The notes beneath the pieces are model-generated. The model saw nothing but the letters and a program-made list of their open reading frames with translations. It was not told the DNA's origin and made no database searches. From NCBI GenBank assembly GCA_963920765.1, contig OY987247.1:13550471-13614470 (forward strand): a stretch of 64,000 bases of DNA, read 5' to 3'. The DNA comes from Ulota crispa (taxonomy: Eukaryota; Streptophyta; Bryopsida; Orthotrichales; Orthotrichaceae). A program made the translations under genes and the position numbers. Positions 55,701 to 64,000 of this stretch are shown piece by piece (the stretch's first letter is position 1; every line of letters starts with the position of its first letter).

Positions 55701-58700
55701 CTACGTCTGTTTCGTCGACACGGGGCCTTTCGAACCCGCGGGCTTCTTCTTCAAGAAATCGTGCGCTTCCGGTGACAAGTACTCCCACCACAAGCTGGCG
55801 CACTCTTGCGACTTGCCAGGCTCGCCGCAAATGGAGACGACGGCGTCGTCGGGGTCGCGGTGGCGCTTGCCCTTCCAGGGCTTGAACTTGCCGTTGAAGT
55901 GCAGGATGTGGGCCTCGTCGGCGAAGGGCGACATGAAGGGGATGCGGTTGAAGGTCATGTTCCAGCCGTCCTGGTAGTAGGCCCGCTCCATGTCGCTCAG
56001 GTTGGGCCTCCCCAGGCCCCGCACGTTCCACGTCTCGTCCAGCACCTTGTGCTTCCCATACAGCGCCAGCAGAAACGGCGGCTGCGACATCCCCGCCCTG
56101 CAACCACCACCCGCTCCACCATCAATCTCCACAGCCCCTCAAACCCTAATACCAATAAAGATACATTTTCCGAAACCCTGATCGTTCATTCCAAACACCA
56201 CTCGTAATGTTTCCAGGGAAAATTTCATGGGTACCCCTGCAATTTGCCATATTTACATAGATACCCCTGATTATGCAAATACCCTTGAACCAAAAAAATT
56301 TAGGCATTTATTTGTTGTTATCAGCCTCCACAGCCCCCTCAAACCCTAATGTCACGGAGGTCCATTTTCCAAAACCCTAATCGTCGATTCCAAACAACAC
56401 TCCCTCCTATTGTCTCTAGACTTCCAGAGTGCGATTTCCTCGTTTTCCAATCGCTACACGATCTCTAATACTTTGTGAATATTCTTTTTCTAACTCTTAT
56501 GGAATTTGTTCTATCTTCAGTCCACTTTACAAACCCTAATCATCAAGCACCCGCTCCACCAAAACCATCAATCCCCACAGCCCCCTCAAACCCTAATGTC
56601 ACGAAGGTCCATTTTCCATAACCCTAATCGTCTATTCCAAACAATACTCGCATTATTTCTGCAAACCTCGAATGCAAGATCTTTGAAGCTTCGTAAATGC
56701 CCTATTTCCAGCTCTTATGAGATTTGTTTAATTTTCAGTCCACTTACAAATCCTGATTGTCGGTTCCAGTAGCTTCCAGAAAAAAAACACTCCTACTGTT
56801 TCCACAATACTAGAACACGATTTCCTCTTTCACAGTTACTATACTTTTCCTACCGATCTCTGAAGCTTCCTAAATGATCGGCGAGAATTCTATTATCTTT
56901 TGCGCTTGAGTAGATTAAGGTTTGACACACAACATGATGAGGAAGATATAATAAGGGGGTAGTCACGCCTTCTTCACCCCATTCTCAATCTTCCGAGAAA
57001 GGGGACATGGCACTCTCTCCTTGTGGAAGTCCCAATCTTTGAAGATTGAGAAGAAGTTTTTTCTTCATCTTTAACTTAGAGGAGAAAAATGGGTGTGAAG
57101 AAGTTTGAGTATGTGAAGTTTTTACCTCTACATGTCTCATTATTCATCTCGCTTAACTTGCTTTCTTACCGCATCACCATTTTCAAGGTAAAATCATTCT
57201 CCATTCTCCACCGCCCACAAAAGGGTAGTCACACCTACCATGGTGCTCCTATCGGCTCTTACGTCAACTCCACAACTTCTCATTCTCCATAGAAGTTTCA
57301 TTCTTCGAGAAAGGTGTAACTACCCATATTGTAAATTACAAGCGATTTTTAACCAAGATTTCTATTTTCAAAGAGTTCCGATTGTCGATGACGAGCTTCC
57401 CTAAGCGAGAATTCGGTGCTGTTTTTCAAGCTTGAGCGCATTAGGGTTTGACACACAACATGATGAGGAAGATATTATCGTAGATTAAGAGCGTTTTCTA
57501 AGCGAGGTTTCTGCTGTTAGAGAGTTCCTACTCTCGATTACGAGCTTCCCTAAGCAAAATTTCTGATCTGTTTTTTTCCACTTGAGCGCATTAGGGTTTA
57601 ACACACAACATGCTGAGGAAGATAAAATCGTAGATTACGAGCATTTTCTCCCTTTAGGGTATGTTCACAATTGGTGTTAAGAGGAGTATTAGCCAAGGAA
57701 AATTAAATGCATTTGGACACACTTTTAGATTGCATTCATATTGCTAATATCCCTCCTAACACCAAGTGTGAACATACCTTAAGCGAGAGTTATGCTCTGT
57801 TCAATTTTGGGCGCTTGAATGGATTAGGATTTGACACACACAAGATGACAAGGGAGTACACGTACTTATACAAGGCTTTTTTGTCCGCCTTCCGGAACTC
57901 GTCCATCCACCAGACGATGGCGTTGGTGATGTTGTCCTGCTGCCATCGCTTGTTGTCGATCACCAGCACACCGCGGTTGAAGACGCACGCCGACCGGTTA
58001 AAGGGCTCGTCCGGCAGCCACGTCGGCCGCTCCGGCCCCTCCCGCTTCTGAATTTCGTCTAATTGGACAAAATCGAAGTAGACCTGGAACCTCTGCGAGC
58101 AGTCCTCGATGGCCGCCACCGAGTGGCCCTCCAGATCCACGTCGTTCAAGTCCTCCAAGTTCCCCTGCCACGAAAAAACCACACGCACCACAACTGCGTC
58201 ACGAACAAACCCCACCAAAAAAATAAAAAGGAAACAAGGTAAAACCCTAACCCTAATCCATCTCAACACATCCCTTCCTTAGGGTATGTTCACACTTGGT
58301 GTTAGGAGGGGTATGCAGTCTAAAGGTGTGTCCAAATGCATCTAATTTTCCTTTGCTATTACCCCTCTTAACACCAAGTGTGAATATACCCTTAGATTCA
58401 TGAAGCTATTAACCAATGTTAATACCAATACGACATCAACCTCAGATTTTGTGCCTTTGCAGCCAATACAACACGAGATACTTTTCTTGTATTTGGAGTG
58501 GATTCGCACCTTTATTACATTTGAGGTCAACAAAGAAGTTGGAGTATAGACCAACATAGTTCGAATGAGCTATTTGAGATCCCAAATTAAAACTTCTTGT
58601 TGGTAGCAAATGTCAATTTCATGGCAACATATCTACTATGCCCAGAGGACGTTTAAGGGTTAAAAGAAAGGATGTTCCAAGTGCTTGCAATGAACAATCC

Positions 58701-61700
58701 TCATTTATGTCTAATTGTAAAGATGTTTGCGACCACCAACCTCTTGAAGCTTCTAAAAGAGTAAGTGTTTTGCACAAATGACAAACACTTTGAAAGTTGT
58801 GTAAGTTTGCATTGAAGGGGAGGTTTTGGTAGTTGCCAAACACTCTAGTTTTCTTAAAAGTTTGCATGTTAACTTCTCATTACACGTACACTTATTAACA
58901 GAAATATTGTTATTAGATCACTGTAGAGATCATAAAACGTCAAGTAAAATGTCAAACTAGTGTTAAATAATTTGCAAATCAAGTGCACGTTAATGACGCT
59001 GATATTAACTTTACAGTAATATCGACATGAATTTAAAGCCCGTTCAAAATATTCAACAATCTAATGGGTGGATGTGGGAGTTTCTATACACAAGACTCAT
59101 GCTACGAGAATATATACAAGAGTAAAAAGCAAAGCCCAGTTAAAACATCTACGTAAAGATGCTGAAAAGGAAGATTTTAGAGATTTTGGGGAGAGGGGCA
59201 TATACCTTCACTACAATGTCAGAGTCTAGGTAGATGATGCGCCCTATGTCGCTGTAAGTTCGAGGGAGATAGAAGGGCAGGAAATTATACGGGCTCACAA
59301 GTTCCTTCCGAGCCCCGGTGTCATTACGGAACATAATGTGCCCCTCCACCTCGTGGATGTCAATATACCGGCTGTTTGTGGTTCAAAAACCCAACCCTAA
59401 TTAGAATCCCCAATTTTTCTTACAGCTGCTAGAACTGAGCAAAAAAACCAATCAAAGAAGTAAACCAAGTAGAAGAAGAAGAAGAGAACAAAAAAATAAA
59501 AAAAAAGGTTGGAAACTTACTTAGCCATCTCAATTTTGGCCTCCGGAAAAAGATGTTTTAGCTTTTTAGCAGCATTCTTTTGGGTACTTGGCATGACCAA
59601 ATGATAAAAAAACCTTTCCGGATGTCTGCAGCCATGTGACACGTCATTACAAAACCAGAGAAGCTCAGATTTTAGTGCAAACTCACAGGTGCGTTACACC
59701 AAACATTGAAATCCCAAAGCACTCCTACATTTCCAATATTTATGTGGAACACTATTTCTGCTGTAAAGTGGGATACAATCGACAGCAAGAGCATGACTGC
59801 TTACAAGACACGCAGGTAAAACAACAAGGCCAAACATCCAAATTCTTCAGAGTAAACGACAGCTTGTCAACCTACCCAAACTTTATAACATTTTGTATGC
59901 AAAGATGCTACCAATTGAAGTTAATGTCAAAGTGGAACTAAATATCATCACAGATTTAAAACAGGGGAAATTTTGATGGATACCCCTGAACTTTGCCATA
60001 TTTGTACAAATATCCCTGGTTTTTCAGAAATTGCACAAAAAACATCCTTAACGTCTCAAAGGAGCATTCTCAAGGTAGTTTTGCAAGTTTTATTTTGAAG
60101 TCTTTTGCTCCATCTTTGTATGTTCCTATGCTTCAAACAATTTTCTCTATCATATGTATTCATCAAGGCATTCATTACAGGATCTACAAACAATGATTTT
60201 GAAAAGCAAAATAGCTATGTCAAGGGTATTTGAGCAATCTCTGAAAAACCAGAAGCACTTGTACAAACATCGCATATTCAGGGGCATTCATCAAATTTTC
60301 CCTTTCAAAAAAAGGAATATTTTGAGGACCAAGTACGTTTCCGTTGATTCCAGTGCAAATCAGCTTATAGATGTAAAACTAGAGAGTGAGTACTATAACT
60401 AAGGTTGAGTACTCAAAGGAGGCTGATATTGCAAGAATTTCAAGTATGTGAAGCTTACGGGGTGTTTGCCATGCTGGAATTGATCAGAACGGCAAGAGGT
60501 CGAAGATCAGAATGATCGGTACATACAAAAATGTGTATGTCCTCCTTCTTCTTCGCCACGTCGACGTTCCCCTGAAGGGAACCTGGATTATTCTGCTCTA
60601 ACCACGCCGTAGGGGCTTGTTCAAATGCCTTTCGATTGTCATCAAGCTGACTCCGTTTCCACGATTGTAGGGACGCCATCACATTAGGGAACACCCACTG
60701 TTACAAAAAAAAACAGAGCAAAAAAAGCAATGAAAAATTTAGAGTAGAGTTAAAAAACCAAAGCAACACAATAAATGAAACCAAATAAGCTATTAGATCA
60801 AAACATCTAAACGTTACTGAATATGTATGCTACAAAGCAAGTAATGAGGCTTCTTGAGGATAGTATATGTCAAATGGGATTACGGTACAGATCAAAGGGT
60901 AAGAAATATTTGTAACTAGAAGTACTAAACCTAAGCTTCTCTAAAGACACACTCTGGAATTATACCCCAAAATCTGTATTATAGGATACACAACTTCCAT
61001 ATGTCAAGTTGTGTTTAATGATAACCCTCTGATCCAGAATCTGATGTCAACCCATCTTTTAACTAAACCCAGGAAAGACAAACTTACTACTCCACGAAGT
61101 ATCACTTTCATATAAAAAGATCCAAAAATCAGACACCAACTACGATATCTTGTATTCTGTTTACAGTTAAAAAGGGCTGGCCCACAAAGTTCCATGATAG
61201 CCATAGCTTGAAATTTTAAAATTCAAAATAGCTATCATTCAAGCTACTGGTTGAGACATCTCCAGATAGCGGCTGTCCCATCCAACGCAAAGCAAATCTA
61301 GCTACTGGTTGCAAAGAGGCTTTCAAAGAGGCTTTCAAAAAAGGGGAGGGTACAAAAGGTGATCGAGTATATACGCAGGTCACTCTCAAATTCCCATAAC
61401 AGACTGCATTGATGGAGGAGCTTCTCACGAGGCAATCCACCGTGGTTTCCAAGACGGTCATGTACCAGAGATGAACATTTCAGGAAGGTGGGGTCTCGTG
61501 CCGAGGATTGCAACATCGAATCTTGACTTCTAGATTACAGGATTAAGCAACCCTCAATTATGCAAAAACCTGCTGTCTTAAAACTCAAGGGATATGCATT
61601 TGTCTAGAAGGAATTTTTAACTTTGAGAATAGACACAGAATGACCTTGATGTTTGCGTTTGAGTACTCGGATTAGAATGCGTTAAACCTAAGATTGCTTA

Positions 61701-62996
61701 GAATTGCAACATCGAATCTTGACTTCTAGATTAGTGTATGTTCACACTTGGTGTTAAGAGTGGTAGTAGCAAAGGGAAATTAGATGCATTTGGACACACC
61801 TTTGGACTGCATTCATGTTGCTAATACCCCTCCTAAAACCAAGTGTGAACATACCCTTAGAGGATCAAGCAACCCTCAATTAAGCAAAAACCTGCTTTCT
61901 AAAACTCAAGGAAATGCATTTGTCTAGAAAAAAAATTCTTAACTTTGAGATAAGACACAGAATGGCCTTGATCTTTGCGTTTGAGTACTCGGATTAGAAT
62001 GCGTTAAACCTAAGATTGCAACATCGAATCTTGACTTCTATATTGGAGAGAGGATTAAGCAACACCCTCAATTAAGCAAAAACTTGCTTTCTAAAACTCA
62101 AGGGAAATGCATTCGTCTAGAATGAATTCTTAAGATTAGACACAGATCCTTGCGTTTGATTAACAGATCTTTGCGTTTGATTAAGGTGGGTACTTGGATT
62201 AGAATGTGTTAAACCCTAAGATTGATAAGGATTGCAACATCGAATCTTGACTTCTAGATTAGAGAGAGGATTAAGCAACACCCTCAATCAAGCAAAAACC
62301 TGCTTTCTAAAACTCAAGGGAAGTGCATTTCTTTAGAAAGAATTCCTAACTTTGAGATTACACACAGCTCTTTGCGTTTGATTGAGGTGGGTACTCGGAT
62401 TAGAATGCGTTAAACCCTACGATTACAGAGTAGAGGATTAAGCAACCCTCAATTAAGCAAAAACCTGCTTTCTAAAACTCAACAAAATCAAGCAGTAACC
62501 CAGTATACATCCAAGTGCATCTGGCTAGAAAGAATTCTTAACTTTGAGATTACAAACAGATCTTTGCGTTTGATGGGTACTCGGATTTGAATGCGTTAAA
62601 CCCTAAAGATTGCATATGGTGATTATGGAGTGGGTGTGTGAGGATTTGAGCATCTAGGGCTAGGGTTTGGAATGATTTGAATTGAGGGAAGAGGGGTAGT
62701 AGTACCTTTTGGTCGGGATCGAAGCTGGTGAAGGGGTCGGCGAAGTTCATGTACTTGGAGGGAGGCAAGAGATGGATGCCCAGGATGCCCATGAACAGCA
62801 CCGCCGCGAAGAACGGCAGCAGCGGCCACGCGCGGGCGGGGCCCGGGGCGGACGCTCGCTCGCGGCCCGCGGCGCTGACGCAGTTGGTGGAGTCCTTCTG
62901 GAACCGCGGCAGCGGCACCCGGCGGACGCTGTCCATCTCCTTCACCTCCTCTTTATCCTCATACAAGAATTTCTTCGAGTCCGATCGAAGACTCAT
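55701..62996 (-). CDS. GT8 family glycosyltransferase, GAUT/GATL-like (6 exons)
   Basis: GT8 retaining transferases include the galacturonosyltransferases (GAUT/GATL) of pectin and hemicellulose synthesis in the Golgi. Minus-strand exons: 62996-62706, 60697-60459, 59625-59521, 59371-59206, 58164-57866 and 56097-55701; all GT-AG with consistent phases, 498 aa. The start is the first ATG of the frame. Residues about 58-77 are a signal anchor (PLLPFFAAVLFMGILGIHLL) after a basic, polar cytosolic tail. Catalytic features are HIFVCTDHSDLRPLAVLINS, YLDSDIVVK with the metal-binding DSD at 261-263, FNRGVLVID, LLALYGKH and the HFNGKFKPW motif (433-441). WTEY-like LWWEYL sits near the C-terminus. The exact subclade is not resolved. 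Introns 1 and 5 are loaded with tandem repeats and MITEs, and the gene's 3' end is repeated downstream. Confidence 0.9.
56112..56850. repeat. Minisatellite in GT8 intron 5, part 1
   Basis: Four to five units share CCACAGCCCCCTCAAACCCTAA, TCCATTTTCCAAAACCCTAATCG and TTCCAAACAACACTC. The first unit overlaps the exon 6 border. Units are interrupted by a single MITE arm at 56216-56319. CCCTAA motifs occur in every unit but not as a continuous telomeric run. Confidence 0.8.
56216..56319. mobile_element. Single arm of a GGGAAA-type MITE
   Basis: GGGAAAATTTCATGGGTACCCC and the following 80 bases match the left arm of the copies at 18538 and 38968. The right arm is missing. Confidence 0.75.
56957..57328. 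mobile_element. Inverted-terminus element in GT8 intron 5
   Basis: GGGGTAGTCACGCCTTCTT on the left and AAAGGTGTAACTACCC on the right are inverted; about 370 bp. Internal segments (GAGAATG, CTCAATCTTC) also pair. A similar end, GTGACTACCCCT, occurs at about 43459. Confidence 0.6.
57657..57778. mobile_element. Tourist-like MITE, copy 1 (GT8 intron 5)
   Basis: 122 bp, ends GGGTATGTTCACAATTGGTGTTA and TAACACCAAGTGTGAACATACC, flanked by TTA. The TTA target duplication and short length fit PIF/Harbinger MITEs. Confidence 0.88.
58282..58391. mobile_element. Tourist-like MITE, copy 2 (GT8 intron 4)
   Basis: 110 bp, ends GGGTATGTTCACACTTGGTG and CACCAAGTGTGAATATACCC, flanked by TTA on both sides. 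Confidence 0.88.
58409..58663 (+). mobile_element. TTAA-flanked MITE family B, copy 5 (GT8 intron 4)
   Basis: 255 bp, ending GAGGACGTTTAAGGGTTAA; the left end TTAACCAATGTTAATACC is diverged. Body collinear with 39775: GTATTTGGAGTGGATTC, GGTCAACAAAGAAGTTGGAG and GAGCTATTTGAGATCCCAAA. Confidence 0.8.
59965..60302. mobile_element. GGGAAA-type long-TIR MITE, copy 4 (GT8 intron 2)
   Basis: 338 bp from GGGAAATTTTGATGGATACC to GGGGCATTCATCAAATTTTCCC. Arms more diverged than in copy 3. Flanks TTTAAAACAG and TTTCAAAAAA are only weakly alike, so this insertion is older. Confidence 0.8.
61507..62610. repeat. About 185-bp minisatellite in GT8 intron 1
   Basis: Five to six units share AGGATTAAGCAACCCTCAATTA, CAAAAACCTGCTTTCTAAAACTC, TTTGCGTTTGAGTACTCGGATTAGAATG and GCAACATCGAATCTTGACTTC. 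A Tourist-like MITE (61734-61856) sits in one unit. The last unit lies about 100 bp from exon 1. Confidence 0.9.
61734..61856. mobile_element. Tourist-like MITE, copy 3, inside the intron 1 minisatellite
   Basis: 123 bp, ends GTGTATGTTCACACTTGGTG and CCAAGTGTGAACATACCC, flanked by TTA. Other units of the array read CTTCTAGATTAGAGAGAGG across the same point with one TTA, which confirms the TTA duplication. Confidence 0.92.
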
Positions 62997-63850
62997 GGCA
63001 ACCGAATGTCGCCCAAATCGTACGGTGCTTGCGAGGGGTGCGACAATAGACACGCATTACATCGCTCTCGAGCTCCAGATCTGGTCTCCCTTCATCGAGG
63101 AGCTCAATCCAGATCCCCCCCTCAGATTTCTCAACCTCGCCGTCTAGCTAGCTAGATCTGCACTCTCTCTTCCCTCTTCACTAATCCAGAAGAAGAAATC
63201 ACCCTAAACTCAAGAGAGGAATGGAATCTCGCATTCAAAAAAGACTAGTTCTAAGTTTCCATGCCCTGGAACATGGCAATGGCTCGAGAGAGAGACACCC
63301 GTGTGCTAGTTTCCGGCGATGCAAGAGGCGAGGCGATGCGGAGGTAATGGAAATAAGAGAGCGAGTGTGTGTGAGGGAATGATTGTTGTTTGTTGCGGGA
63401 ACTAGTGATGGTGGTGCTGCAGGTGAAGCAGGCACGGCGTGAGCGAGAGTGGCGATGGAAATGATGGTGATGGTGGTGATGGTGATGATGATGGAGCAGT
63501 GAGTTTAGTGCGGTGCTGTGTGAATCTCCACCTACAACCGCGCCTGGCGTCGGTTGTTGCTGGGGTGCACCTTTCCATCGCCCCTGTCCCTCGCAAAGCC
63601 TCGCATCGCGGTGGTGCGAGGGGTGCAATTGTTTCCTGCGTCTCGTTTGCTCCGCGCCTTTGGCTGACGCCGGGAGCCGCCGGGGGCCGCCGGGAGCCGC
63701 GCGGTGGTTCTAGCTGCCGCTGGGGGTAGCTTTTGCGGAGAAGTGGCACGTGGAGGAGTCCTGGATGGATTGTGGATGAAATTGGTCGTGTCAGATGGAT
63801 TATGGATGATAAGTTGTCGCATCGGATGGATGGGTTGGACATTCTGGACG
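62997..63850 (-). promoter_or_regulatory. Probable promoter and 5' leader of the GT8 gene
   Basis: GC-rich block directly upstream of the start codon, with a GATGGTGGTGAT-type microsatellite at 63453-63495 and GC-rich CGCCGGGAGC repeats near 63670-63700. The open frames on both strands reflect composition. Start site and motifs are not assigned. Confidence 0.4.
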
Positions 63851-63904
63851 AAAAGGTCCAGCAATCCGGGGCCTGGAATCTGGTTGAGAGACCGTTTGGA
63901 ATCA

Positions 63905-64000
63905 GGGAAAAAATTTACGGATACCCCCTGAAGTTTACAATATTTACATAGATACCCTTGCTTTTGCAGAAATAACACAAATACCCTTGGTCCAAATTTT
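63905..64000. mobile_element. Left arm of a GGGAAA-type MITE at the window edge
   Basis: GGGAAAAAATTTACGGATACC and the following text (ACATAGATACCCTTGC, CAAATACCCTTGGTCC) match the left arm of the family. The rest lies outside the window. Confidence 0.8.

Larger units (their letters stand above)
56895..57850. repeat. Minisatellite in GT8 intron 5, part 2
   Basis: Four units share GCGCATTAGGGTTTGACACACAACATG, AGGAAGATA and AGAGTTCCGATTGTCGA-like and ACGAGCTTCCCTAAGC blocks; the unit is about 160 bp where uninterrupted (57430-57640). A foldback element (56957-57328) and a Tourist-like MITE (57657-57778) separate units. Confidence 0.8.

Noticed and set aside
63235..63978. Several overlapping frames on both strands near the right edge
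   Set aside because: GC-rich leader DNA of the GT8 gene; none shows a protein family signature.
1..64000. Retrotransposon coding domains, tRNA, rRNA and CRISPR arrays
   Set aside because: Scanned by eye for RT/integrase motifs, T-loop/anticodon arrangements and regularly spaced repeats; none was convincing. A domain search and a tRNA scan would be decisive.

Overview
This is a gene-poor, repeat-rich stretch of nuclear DNA from a land plant. I see six recognisable protein-coding loci in 64 kb. Five have intact reading frames: TGD3-type chloroplast ABC ATPase, GT17 glycosyltransferase, dirigent protein, CRLK1-type receptor kinase and a GT8/GAUT-like glycosyltransferase. The sixth is an intronless protein kinase locus broken by one in-frame stop. 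A small tail-anchored ORF near 9.5-9.9 kb is a weaker seventh candidate. Spliceosomal GT-AG introns, a transit-peptide-bearing TGD3, the dirigent protein and scattered TTTAGGG/CCCTAAA motifs fix it as a land plant. The kinase type (glycine loop followed by AEIF, DFE in place of DFG, GVVGTGFWRAPE) and the gene density suggest a seed-free plant, perhaps a moss or liverwort, but I cannot name the species.

Layout. 1-4.3 kb: nested MITE-like elements, a long purine-biased repeat and related fragments. 5.1-9.0 kb (+): TGD3 homologue, 11 exons, predicted 345 aa. 9.5-9.9 kb (-): possible small membrane protein, convergent with TGD3. 10-12 kb: inverted-repeat elements. 12.1-14.2 kb: probable leader/promoter of the GT17 gene at 14.3-19.4 kb (+, 5 exons, 373 aa). 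19.6-27 kb: repeat-dominated. 27.2-27.8 kb (+): dirigent gene. 29.8-31.2 kb: GC-richer probable leader of the CRLK1-like kinase at 31.2-38.6 kb (+, 7 exons, 439 aa), whose 3' end is tandemly duplicated. 39-48 kb: MITEs and featureless AT-rich DNA. 48.4-49.7 kb (-): interrupted kinase. 50-55 kb: repeats. 55.7-63.0 kb (-): GT8 gene, 6 exons, 498 aa, with three degenerate copies of its own last coding segment downstream.

The genes do not form a pathway or cluster. TGD3 acts in lipid import into plastids, GT17 and GT8 in the secretory system, the dirigent protein in the apoplast, and the CRLK1-like kinase in calcium-linked signalling.

The most interesting content is the mobile and repeated DNA, because several insertions can be dated and delimited inside the window by duplicated empty sites. 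(1) A group of non-autonomous elements starts and ends at TTAA. One copy lies nested in another repeat whose uninterrupted relative is at 52.4 kb, showing that exactly TTAA was duplicated; this is a piggyBac-type signature, unusual for a land plant. (2) A MITE beginning GGGAAA inserted into one of two tandem copies of the CRLK1 3' end, leaving a perfect 10-bp duplication. (3) Tourist-like MITEs with TTA duplications inserted into intronic minisatellites of the GT8 gene. (4) The roughly 105-bp satellite in CRLK1 intron 6 resembles that same Tourist-like MITE, so a MITE may have become a satellite. No transposase, reverse transcriptase, tRNA, rRNA or CRISPR array was seen.
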